From: Vulcanimicrobiota bacterium
Lineage (GTDB): Bacteria; Vulcanimicrobiota; Vulcanimicrobiia; Eremiobacterales; Eremiobacteraceae
Assembly: GCA_013290125.1 (NCBI GenBank)
Contig: JABCYQ010000015.1
Coordinates: 1 to 64,000, forward strand
DNA length: 64,000 nucleotides
Direction: 5' to 3'
Shown: positions 8,286-16,094 of the stretch, piece after piece
Layout of the letters: every line of letters starts with the position of its first letter
How positions within the stretch are numbered: the first letter of the stretch is position 1
The notes under the pieces: generated by a model
The model's database searches: none
Told to the model about the DNA's origin: nothing
Seen by the model: only the letters and a program-made list of their open reading frames with translations
Translations under genes and position numbers: made by a program

Positions 8286-10397
8286 ATGAGTTCGCGCGGG
8301 CTCGCATACGTTCTCCTCGCGTGCCTGATGGCTGGGTGCACGAGGGATAACAATCAAGGAGCCGGCGCCCGGCAAGCGAGTGCGCCTGCTTCGGCCGTGT
8401 CTGCGTCCTCGGCCGCCCCGATAGAGTCGGCGGCTCCGATCGAATCAACGGCGAGCGCTTCGACTGCGAGCGAGGGTCCAAGCCCGACCCCCATGTCGAC
8501 GCTCGTGCAGTCACCGACATCAGCGGTCTCCTCCGCGACGCCGTCAGCCACGCCCAACGACAATATCCTGTCCATGCTCAACGGTGCGTTCATCCGACGA
8601 TGGACACCCGGCGCGGGAAGTGGGGTCGAGAATCTCGCGGCCGGGGGTTCATGGGCCCCGCCGGAAAGTTTTTCCAAGCCGATCGAGCTAGTTTATGAAC
8701 TGCAGTCGTCGGCTCACATCACGAGTTTTGCGTTCACCGCGAGTGGGCCGGCCCACGTGGATTTCGCCACTTCAGACGACGACCGCAGCTATGCAAACGC
8801 CGGCAGCATCGACTACTCTCCCAGCGCATCTGCTGGGCCATTGGCGGTTGATGCAAACGCGAGGTTCGTGCGGGTCACGGTCGCTCGTTCCGGACAAGGC
8901 TTTTTCGGCATCAGCCAAGTCGCCGCTTTCGGGTCAACATCATCGCCGCCCGCGGCCAACCTGAGCGGCTACTGGTCGATGGCGGACTCACCGACGGCGT
9001 ATGGCGACTATGTCATCAATGGGTTCAGGGGCGAGATTCCGCGCGTGTGGCCCGCTGCTTCGCGATCGGTATTGGCGACCGGGGTCGTCGGCAAAACGCT
9101 CGTCGAGTTTTCCTGTATCGGCTACGAAGACGTTTGGCGCGGCGCAGTCGATGGCAACGCTGCCACGGCTCCGGGCGACTCGCTGAGGGTGGTCGACGGC
9201 GGCGACATGCTCGTCGGCATCGCGCGCACCCAGATCGTCGTCGCCCACCGAATCTCGCGGCCTCCATCTTGTTACGATCAGCCCTCCGGAGTTGGCCCAG
9301 CGGTTGTCGTCTTCACACGGCAGGCAGGCATGAAGGTGCCCGAATCCGACCCGAATCTCATCCCCGGTTTTCATTTCACCCGAGTGCTCTTGCCGCTGCT
9401 CGATGCTGCTGCTCTGGCGCCGGCGCGCGTTGCGCTGATCGCTGCCAGCTGCAGCGCGCAGCAGAACTTGGACGCCGAACAGACCGCGCTTCTGCTGCGT
9501 TGGGTGGGGGCGGGCCGCACACTTATCATCCGCGACGCCGATCAGTGCACGAAGTCCGACTATCAGTTCCTCCCATATCCGTTCACGACGTCGGCAGCGG
9601 GCGCGGGCGCCGCCCGCGGCACCGTTCTCACGATCGCCGACCCTTCGACGCTTGGGAACAGTCCTTCCGATCCGGCGCACGCCGTCGATGTGAAGGCCTA
9701 TCTCGCCAACACGTATCAACAGCTCGGCGATACCGACATCATGACGACGAGCGACCCGCACTGGTGTGGCCTGATGTTCGCGCAAAACCTGAAAGCTGCG
9801 CAAGGCTGGATTCATGCCTACGCTCGATATCAGCGCGGCCTGATCATCTACAACGGATTTGATGCCGATGATATCGGCGCGCAGATTCCTGAAGCCGAGA
9901 AAATCGCGCATCTGGAATATGCGCAAGCGCCGTCGGGAGCGCTGCCGTGCCACGCGCTCGTCGCTGCGGGAGCGCCCCACGCACTCGTCGCCGCTCGACG
10001 GCCCCACTCGGCAGTCACGCGGGAATCGCCGAACATAGCGCAAGCGTTGCTCCAAGCCAAGCGCGCGCGCATCTATGGGATCCACTTCGACGTGGCTAGC
10101 GCTCGGATCCAGCCTCGCTCAGAAACGGTGATCGCCGAGATCGCGCAAGTGTTGCGTCATTACCCTTCCTGGCACATGCGTATCGAAGGCTATACCGATT
10201 CGGATGGCGGGGCGGATTACAACCTGGATCTTTCCCGTAGCCGGGCGGCGGCCGTCGCTCTCGATCTCGAGGGGCGATACCACATCGCCCCGCGGCGACT
10301 CTCTGCCGAGGGCTTTGGTGAATCGCATCCGATTGCCCCGAACAGCTCCGACGCCGGAAAAGCGTTGAACCGGCGGGTCGAGCTGGTGAGAGTGTAG
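8286..10397 (+). CDS. Lipoprotein with discoidin-like and C-terminal OmpA peptidoglycan-binding domain
   Basis: 703 aa. The frame is open back to 8004, but the ATG at 8286 starts a lipoprotein signal with lipobox LMAGC. A Ser/Ala/Pro/Thr-rich linker (to about 95) leads to a beta domain of the F5/8 (discoidin) style (residues about 97-220: FSKPIELVYELQ, then ARFVRVTVA). A central region of about 350 aa resembles a Rossmann-like glutaminase/ThuA fold only loosely. The last 110 residues are an OmpA domain: IHFDVASARIQP, IEGYTDSDGG, NLDLSRSRA, and the peptidoglycan-contacting NRRVEL. It probably links the outer envelope to peptidoglycan while displaying the other domains. Confidence 0.75.
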   Translation: MSSRGLAYVLLACLMAGCTRDNNQGAGARQASAPASAVSASSAAPIESAAPIESTASASTASEGPSPTPMSTLVQSPTSAVSSATPSATPNDNILSMLNGAFIRRWTPGAGSGVENLAAGGSWAPPESFSKPIELVYELQSSAHITSFAFTASGPAHVDFATSDDDRSYANAGSIDYSPSASAGPLAVDANARFVRVTVARSGQGFFGISQVAAFGSTSSPPAANLSGYWSMADSPTAYGDYVINGFRGEIPRVWPAASRSVLATGVVGKTLVEFSCIGYEDVWRGAVDGNAATAPGDSLRVVDGGDMLVGIARTQIVVAHRISRPPSCYDQPSGVGPAVVVFTRQAGMKVPESDPNLIPGFHFTRVLLPLLDAAALAPARVALIAASCSAQQNLDAEQTALLLRWVGAGRTLIIRDADQCTKSDYQFLPYPFTTSAAGAGAARGTVLTIADPSTLGNSPSDPAHAVDVKAYLANTYQQLGDTDIMTTSDPHWCGLMFAQNLKAAQGWIHAYARYQRGLIIYNGFDADDIGAQIPEAEKIAHLEYAQAPSGALPCHALVAAGAPHALVAARRPHSAVTRESPNIAQALLQAKRARIYGIHFDVASARIQPRSETVIAEIAQVLRHYPSWHMRIEGYTDSDGGADYNLDLSRSRAAAVALDLEGRYHIAPRRLSAEGFGESHPIAPNSSDAGKALNRRVELVRV

Positions 10398-10420
10398 CCG
10401 AACTCACTTTACCGCGCACG

Positions 10421-12283
10421 TTAGTATGTTGCGGCTTCGCCTTGCGTGCGCGCCAATCGCTTCACATCCTCGCGCAGTTCGGCTAGCTCGCGGAGCACGA
10501 GCTCGTTGGGCTGCTCCAGTTGCGCCGAGAGAACGTCGAGTGCCGTGCCGACTCCGTGCGCAAGAGCGAGGAGTGCATCCGATTCGTCGGGTGCGTAGTT
10601 TTCGCCGCTGCTCTTTGCCCCGCAGACAAGTACCCCCACGAGCGTGCCGCGCGAGACCATCGGGAAGGCGAACTCGCCGCGCAGGACCGTGTCTTCGATC
10701 GACCCGAGATCGACCGGCTTGTGCCAAGCGCGCAGCGCTAGAATACCGGGGTCGTTCTTGCTCGCGATAGTGCGCGCACCGTCCGCTATCCCTGTCGAGT
10801 ATCCCGCGGCTCCGTCCTTAACGAGAATCGTCGCCTCCGCGGCGTCGGTGTGGTCTTTGATCTCTCGAACGGCTCTCTCCAATAGTGTGGACCGATCGGT
10901 GATATAGGAAGATTCGTGCGCGAACCGTCGCAACGCCGCCTCGTCCTCATGCCGCTTCCGAAAGAAGACACGGTCGACGAATTGATCGACGTATCCGTGA
11001 ATGAAGCGCAACGACAGACCCAGACCAAGAGCCAAGCCCATACTGATGAGGGTGCTTGCAGTGTGGCCGACCGTCACGAGCCACTCGCTCACACTCGACT
11101 CGACCAGAACGAACGCACCGATCACGATCGCGGAGACTATCGTGAAGACGGCCGCGCGGTTTAGGAAGAAACCGACGTCGATCAGCCGCCGGCTGAGTGC
11201 CGCGTACGTCAGCGCGACCGGTGCGGTGAGAAACACCAGTGTGCTGACAAGGCCAACGCCGACGGAATAGGCGTACGACGACGACGACGAGTTGGCAATC
11301 CAACCAATGATGTACAAGCAGAAAAACGCTGCAAGAGGTATGAGCGTCCACGCCGCCCGCTGCCGCTCGACGCCGCGGGATGCGGCGATGGCTGAGATGC
11401 CGCAGAACACTGCCGCGAGCACAGCGGCCGCAATTGGGAGCAACGCCGCGATCCCGGCAACGATAGGAAGCGGATCGAACCGCAGCGTGATAACTCCGAC
11501 AATTCCAACCAGCGAGAGCACGGCGAATATCGCGAGGAATAGGTAACATAGCAATTGGGCGGTACGGCGAAACAGTGAGAGCGGTTGAGCGAAACCGCTT
11601 GCGAATGCCGCCAACAATCCCACCGACAACGGCCCAACGATAGCCAACGAGATGTTCAGGAGAACATACATCCAAGCCCAGGGCGACGCGAAACCGAGCA
11701 TGGCGCCCGTAAGAACGAAAACCGCCAGCCACAGCGAGAGCAGTCTCATCTGCGGCACGTCTGAGCGGCGCCATGCGATCATGGCTGCGAAAAGCAGAAG
11801 CCAGAGCGCCGCGAAGGCGCCGGGCCAGAAATTCCACGTAGGCTTTAACGGCTGCGGTGTGACCGAAAGCCTTTCTTGGGCCGAATCAGTCCCGTGCACA
11901 GAAAGGACGATAGGCCGTCCATTGAGCGGCGCATCTAAAAGGGAATACCGCTCGACGAGGGAGTTCGCGCGGATGTCGATGAGATCGCCCCTGCGGAGTC
12001 CAGCTCGGTCAGCCGGTCCGCCGGGATCGACAGCCGTTACCTCGATAGAAAAGGGCTTTGAAGAGGCGCCGCTGTTTGCTCCCAACAAGCCCAGCCACGG
12101 TGGCGCGCTACCCATTCCCGTCGCATCGATCACGCCCGCAATCTGGATCAGCGCCGCAAGAGCGCAAATCGCGAGTAGGACCGGGCGCCAAGAAACGCGA
12201 CTCATGGTCGAACGACCGTTTCCGGGGACGGAGAAAATAAGTGACGTCGTCTTGCTGATTCCCTTGGTTGCGCGAAAGTGCAT
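10421..12283 (-). CDS. PDZ - polytopic membrane - GAF sensor-like protein without kinase domain
   Basis: 620 aa from the first ATG (an ATG at 12205 removes 26 residues and is equally possible; neither has a strong ribosome binding site). Domains in order: one transmembrane helix, an extracytoplasmic PDZ domain (residues about 78-140, with VDPGGPADRAGLRRGDLI), about eight further transmembrane helices (155-435), a short coiled region, then a GAF domain (about 460-600, ending in a helix with LRELAELREDVKRL). This N-terminal arrangement is known from sensor histidine kinases and PP2C-type phosphatases. No HisKA, HATPase or GGDEF domain follows here, so the output may go through a partner. It stands alone, convergent with the OmpA-type gene. 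Confidence 0.72.
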   Translation of the reverse strand: MHFRATKGISKTTSLIFSVPGNGRSTMSRVSWRPVLLAICALAALIQIAGVIDATGMGSAPPWLGLLGANSGASSKPFSIEVTAVDPGGPADRAGLRRGDLIDIRANSLVERYSLLDAPLNGRPIVLSVHGTDSAQERLSVTPQPLKPTWNFWPGAFAALWLLLFAAMIAWRRSDVPQMRLLSLWLAVFVLTGAMLGFASPWAWMYVLLNISLAIVGPLSVGLLAAFASGFAQPLSLFRRTAQLLCYLFLAIFAVLSLVGIVGVITLRFDPLPIVAGIAALLPIAAAVLAAVFCGISAIAASRGVERQRAAWTLIPLAAFFCLYIIGWIANSSSSSYAYSVGVGLVSTLVFLTAPVALTYAALSRRLIDVGFFLNRAAVFTIVSAIVIGAFVLVESSVSEWLVTVGHTASTLISMGLALGLGLSLRFIHGYVDQFVDRVFFRKRHEDEAALRRFAHESSYITDRSTLLERAVREIKDHTDAAEATILVKDGAAGYSTGIADGARTIASKNDPGILALRAWHKPVDLGSIEDTVLRGEFAFPMVSRGTLVGVLVCGAKSSGENYAPDESDALLALAHGVGTALDVLSAQLEQPNELVLRELAELREDVKRLARTQGEAATY

Positions 12284-12436
12284 CTAGGTGCCCCAGATAA
12301 TAATAGGGATTTACGAATCTTTCGGCATCAGCCTGGAGCGACAGGACCGTACACGCGCTCAAAGAACGCGTTTTATCTCCCTTGCGCAGCGCCGCTCGCA
12401 AGCACGCACCCTGCTGGGGAGTGAGGAGGAAGTCGT

Positions 12437-12703
12437 ATGGGTTGGCTATCATGGATCGTCGTCGGCATCATCGGCGGATGGCTCGGGCGCATGGTCGTCA
12501 AGGGTGAGGGCCCCGGCGGGCTGATCGGCGATCTCATCATCGGCATCATCGGCGCCATCATCGGCGGATGGGTGTTCGGCTATTTCGGTCACGCCGGCGT
12601 CACGGGCATCAACATCGGCAGCATCATCGTCGCATTCATCGGCAGCGTGATTCTCTTGCTTATCGTTCGCGCGCTCTCCGGAGGGTCCAGGCGGACGGCG
12701 TAA
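12437..12703 (+). CDS. GlsB/YeaQ/YmgE family stress-response membrane protein
   Basis: 88 aa, the usual length. A strong GAGGAGGAAG precedes the ATG. Three hydrophobic segments hold the family glycine pattern: GWLSWIVVGIIGGWLGRMV, LIGDLIIGIIGAIIGGWVFG, and IGSIIVAFIGSVILLLIV. Members (Pfam transglycosylase-associated) are small inner-membrane proteins induced by general stress or acid; the molecular role is unknown. The coding DNA has repeated GGCATCATCGGCG units that follow from the Gly-Ile-rich protein. Transcription probably ends at the hairpin at 12727. Confidence 0.92.
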   Translation: MGWLSWIVVGIIGGWLGRMVVKGEGPGGLIGDLIIGIIGAIIGGWVFGYFGHAGVTGINIGSIIVAFIGSVILLLIVRALSGGSRRTA

Positions 12704-12726
12704 GACGACCTCTCCCAGACTCCCGG

Positions 12727-12758
12727 GGCCCATGGAGATCTGTCCATGGGCCTCTTTG
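12727..12758 (+). terminator. Intrinsic terminator after the GlsB-type gene
   Basis: A perfect 10-bp stem GGCCCATGGA/TCCATGGGCC (12727-12736 with 12743-12752) and 6-nt loop is followed by TCTTTGT. It lies 24 bp after the GlsB-type stop codon. Confidence 0.7.
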
Positions 12759-12818
12759 TACTGGGCAGGTCCCGCGTCGTCGAGCTTACTAATCTGCTCC
12801 GCTGGAGAAACGATAGCC

Positions 12819-13757
12819 ATGATTGTTGACAGCACGCGAAATGATGGCGCCGGTCCGTGGCATGTCCTGGACGTGTCGCAGTGGGCGCCGACGAAACAGT
12901 ACTTGCATCTGTACTCGCAGATGCTCGGCAAAATCCGCCTCGCGCTTTCACCGCCTCAACCGAACTGGATGTTCACTCCGCTCTACCTGACTCCGCGCGG
13001 GCTGACGACAGGGCCCATCCCATGCGTCGATTCCTCGATCGAAGGCCTGCTCGATATCTTTGATTCAAGCGTCACGATATTCAAAAGCGACGGTCGATCT
13101 CGTCGCATCCCGCTGCTGCCGGCTCGCACTGTCGCCGAGGGTTACGCAGAAATCTCGGCAGCGCTCTCTGAGCTCGAGATCAGTTGCGCGATCACGCCGG
13201 TCCCACAAGAGATTCCCGACGTGACGCCGTTGCACGAAGACCGACGGCCGCGGGACTATGATCCGACCGCGGCGTTGCGCTGGTTCCAGACGTCCACGAT
13301 GATCGCCGGGATTTTCGATCGTTGGCGCAGCCGCTTCTTCGGGCGTTCCGGCGTCCAACTGTGGTGGGGGGCGTTCGACCTCGCGCTGATTCTGTTCAAC
13401 GGAAAACGCGTCCAAGCGCCCACCGATCGCGGCTACATCATGAAGTACGATCTCGACGCAGAATTGATGAACGTCGGTCTGTATCTGGGAGACGAACAGA
13501 ACGGGCCGCTCTTCTACGGCTATATCTATCCGGAGCCGAAAGGTGCGGAGGCCATTTCGCTCGAGCCGAGAGGGTCTGCCTGGTCAGGGCAACTTCATGA
13601 GTGGGTGCTTGGATATGATGAGGTTCGTCGATCGCCGAATCCGAAAGAGGCTCTCACCTCGTTCCTCGATTCGATCTATCTTCAGTGCTTCAAGGTTGGG
13701 GGCTGGGATCGTGACGCCTTGACCTACGAGTTGCCGAAGCGGCACCAAGTTCGCTGA
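12819..13757 (+). CDS. DUF5996 family protein
   Basis: 312 aa. The ATG at 12819 follows GGAG; an in-frame ATG at 12732 lies inside the terminator of the previous gene and is rejected. The sequence has features I associate with DUF5996: LSPPQPNWMFTPLYLTPRGLTT near the N-terminus (pieces NWxH/M and GLTTG), FQTSTMIAGIF, QLWWGAFDLALILFNG, then a C-terminal YGYIYPEPKG with WSGQLHEWVLGYDEVR. The family is cytosolic and uncharacterised. The next gene begins 12 bp downstream on the same strand. Confidence 0.75.
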   Translation: MIVDSTRNDGAGPWHVLDVSQWAPTKQYLHLYSQMLGKIRLALSPPQPNWMFTPLYLTPRGLTTGPIPCVDSSIEGLLDIFDSSVTIFKSDGRSRRIPLLPARTVAEGYAEISAALSELEISCAITPVPQEIPDVTPLHEDRRPRDYDPTAALRWFQTSTMIAGIFDRWRSRFFGRSGVQLWWGAFDLALILFNGKRVQAPTDRGYIMKYDLDAELMNVGLYLGDEQNGPLFYGYIYPEPKGAEAISLEPRGSAWSGQLHEWVLGYDEVRRSPNPKEALTSFLDSIYLQCFKVGGWDRDALTYELPKRHQVR

Positions 13758-13769
13758 AACGGGGCAGCC

Positions 13770-14162
13770 ATGAAAACGATATTGGTTGGATTCGCGTCGC
13801 TGGTCGCGGTGATCTCAGCCGGCGTCGTTGCCGTTGCAGATGTGGGTCCGGCATCCGCCATCGCCGCCGTGAAGGCAGCCGTTCATCAAAAAGACGCGGG
13901 GATGTTCATCGACGAAATCCACGTGACCGGCGACTACGCTTTGTTGAAATGGCATTGGAACCCCGAGGGCCACGGTTACTTAGCCTACAAGCGCGTCACC
14001 GGCGAATCATGGAAGCAAATCGCGCACGGCGGCAGCGAAGGCGCTCTGGGCGTGAAGGGCAACGGCGCGGCGAGCACACTCGCAAAGAGCGGCGTGCCGG
14101 CATCGATCGTCAGCGAACTCTGCTTGAAATGGAAATTGGATTCGCCCTGCCCCGACTATTAG
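13770..14162 (+). CDS. Small secreted protein of unknown function
   Basis: 130 aa. The signal peptide (residues 1-23) ends at VAVADVG; the mature part contains AIAAVKAAVHQKD, VTGDYALLKWHWNPEGHGYLAYKR, then WKQIAHGG and two cysteines (LCLKWKLDSPCPDY) that probably form a disulfide. The pattern of a strand-forming LKW and YLAYKR is reminiscent of small periplasmic nuclear-transport-factor-like or lipocalin-like domains, but I cannot assign it. It lies 12 bp after DUF5996, so is likely in the same transcript. Confidence 0.6.
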   Translation: MKTILVGFASLVAVISAGVVAVADVGPASAIAAVKAAVHQKDAGMFIDEIHVTGDYALLKWHWNPEGHGYLAYKRVTGESWKQIAHGGSEGALGVKGNGAASTLAKSGVPASIVSELCLKWKLDSPCPDY

Positions 14163-14177
14163 CGCGGCGCTATAGCG

Positions 14178-14892
14178 TTATTCCACGACAAAGCCGATGT
14201 CATCATCGTGTGCCTGCCGAGCGGCGTCGATAATGTGCATGACCGTGCCCCATGTCGCGTCTTGATCCACTACGAGCGCGATACGGATCGACTCGTGCCG
14301 GAGCCGATGGTCGTGCACGGCTTCTGCAATGCCCGGATAAAGCCGCTGCTGATCCGAGATCGATTTGTCTCCGAGATAAATGCGATTGGTTTTGTTCACG
14401 TAAACAGTAAGCGAACCCGAATCGGGAGCGCGCGGCGAATTCCGCGCGTCCCCAATGGCTTTCTGAAATCCCACGAGATGTTCCGTCATTTGCCCCTTGA
14501 CCCCTAAAGCGATTCGCGAGACCGAACGTCGTGAAACCCGCTTGATTGGCCGTATACATAACGGTCACAACCGTTCCGTATTTTACATCTTGCGCGGCCT
14601 CAACTACCAAGTCGGGATCTGAGGGCTGGTAGTCGGCGGCGAAAGCCGTTTGAAGCTGAGGCATAGCGATTACGACGCCATTCACGCTGATCACATCTTG
14701 TCGCGCAGCGGTGTCGCGTGTAATCGTTGCCGTCACGTGCGCACGCTCTAGTGGGACCCGGTTTATCGCTTCCGGCAGATCGACAGCGGGCGCGGAAGTC
14801 CGCAAATTCTGCCCACAGCCGCCGAGGACAGCTAAGAAAGTAAATAGTGCGGCGCAATAGAAAAATCGAGTCGTGCGAGTACGCTCACCCAT
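14178..14892 (-). pseudogene. Two-domain ExbD/TolR-like lipoprotein, frameshifted
   Basis: Two overlapping frames together encode one protein. The first (from ATG 14892) has a lipoprotein signal with lipobox LGGC and an ExbD-like domain (VISVNGVVIAMPQL, then DLVVEAAQDVKYGTVVTVMY). It loses similarity after TTFGLANRF. The second frame picks up directly at LGVKGQMTEHLVGFQ and supplies a second ExbD-like domain (LTVYVNKTNRIYLGDKSI, IRIALVVDQDATWGTVMHII). Removing one T from CGCTTTAGGGG near 14506 restores a single frame of about 237 codons. ExbD proteins normally have an N-terminal membrane helix and one domain, so a lipid-anchored double-domain form is unusual. Real inactivation and sequencing error cannot be told apart here. 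Confidence 0.65.
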
Positions 14893-15024
14893 CCTCCGTC
14901 ATTCGCAGGACGCGTCCAGTTGTCCGGTCGGAGAGGTGTGTGCCAGACCCCGTCCGCTAGCGGCGGGCCGGAAAGGCGCCGATAGTCATGCTATCAGGCT
15001 TCACCCTGCTGGAAGGCTCGCGTC

Positions 15025-16059
15025 ATGATGCCAACTCAGGTTCGAAATATCTCGCGGCAGCTCGCGGTGGTCGCTGGTCTGGCCGCGTGCTTGCTATCAC
15101 TGGGAGCGACTCCCGCGGTTCAATCGACGGATGCCGGCGCGCAGCTCAGTTCGCTGGTCGGGGCCGCGCTCGCTCAGGCGCCGCTGAATTTCGCCGCCTG
15201 GCGAGCGGGCGCAAAGAGCACCGACGAAAACCAGGTGTCGTACAACTTGAGCCCTGTCATCAAGCGGCAATGCCCCGTCTGCGGAATCTTCGACGAATAT
15301 GCCGCAGCCGACGCCGACGAGCGCTACGCTTTGCAGTTCGATTGGAAGGTCCCGAAGTCGTGGTCGCGCGCTCAGACGATCGCGTATATCGAACTTCGCG
15401 TGGGTACCCTCGTTCCGAGCTTCACCGCCACGCAGGGGACGAACGACAGCGGCGATAGCTGGTTCGATTGGCAGAAGGCCTCAGCGCATCAATTCGTCTA
15501 CGTGGAGACGTATTCGGATTCGAAGAACGCGGGCTTCACGGTGCGCGTCGGTCACTATCTTCCGGCGAACCTCCACTGGGTTCCGTACGCGCGATTGAGC
15601 GCGACGCAGCGCGACGACCTTGGGAAAGCGGTGCGAAATTTCGTGCAGATCGGTGTCCAAAACGGGTCGGACAACTTCATGTCGTTGCGCGGGAATCCGA
15701 CGAATAAGGAAAAGACGTACTTCGACACGAGCGTGACGTTCGGCGAATTCATGAAGTCGTGCGATGTCAACGGTGATTTCGCAAACGAAAGCGGATCTGG
15801 CGGAACGTCGAAGTGGTTTCTCGAGTGTGATACGCCGTCGCTTGGCGGCGCGAAAAGCGATGTCATCGCGATCATCCAGACCGCTATCGCAAACATTCTC
15901 CCATCCAATTTCGCTGTGACGACGGACCCGACATACCTTGGTATGTCGGACTACCGCTGGGATCGCAGTTCCGACTTGATGGCCGTCGAGGTGTCGTCGT
16001 ACGACAATAACGACGGTACGTTCGGCTACCACATAGAGGTCATCCACTTCACGTCGTAA
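15025..16059 (+). CDS. Secreted protein of unknown function
   Basis: 344 aa with a signal peptide (residues about 12-30). The mature part has a conspicuous KRQCPVCGIFDEY segment (Cys-x-x-Cys), FDWKVPKSW, WFDWQKASAHQFVYVETYSD, and a third cysteine pair (KSCDVNGDF, FLECDTPS). Long Asp/Asn/Ser-rich loops suggest an extracellular beta protein. The CxxC could be a disulfide or metal site. No family recognised. The start at the first ATG (MM) lacks a strong ribosome binding site; the second ATG three bases on is equally possible. Confidence 0.6.
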   Translation: MMPTQVRNISRQLAVVAGLAACLLSLGATPAVQSTDAGAQLSSLVGAALAQAPLNFAAWRAGAKSTDENQVSYNLSPVIKRQCPVCGIFDEYAAADADERYALQFDWKVPKSWSRAQTIAYIELRVGTLVPSFTATQGTNDSGDSWFDWQKASAHQFVYVETYSDSKNAGFTVRVGHYLPANLHWVPYARLSATQRDDLGKAVRNFVQIGVQNGSDNFMSLRGNPTNKEKTYFDTSVTFGEFMKSCDVNGDFANESGSGGTSKWFLECDTPSLGGAKSDVIAIIQTAIANILPSNFAVTTDPTYLGMSDYRWDRSSDLMAVEVSSYDNNDGTFGYHIEVIHFTS

Positions 16060-16094
16060 GCCGCCGAGTCGGTTCGTCTCCGTTCGGCGCGGGG

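Noticed and set aside
12437-12610. GGCATCATCGGCG direct repeats as a repeat element
   Set aside because: They follow from the Gly-Ile repeats of the GlsB-type membrane protein.
14988-15458. 156-codon plus-strand frame over the start of the secreted protein gene
   Set aside because: Arg/Gly-rich shadow frame; the frame from 15025 has a signal peptide and protein-like composition.
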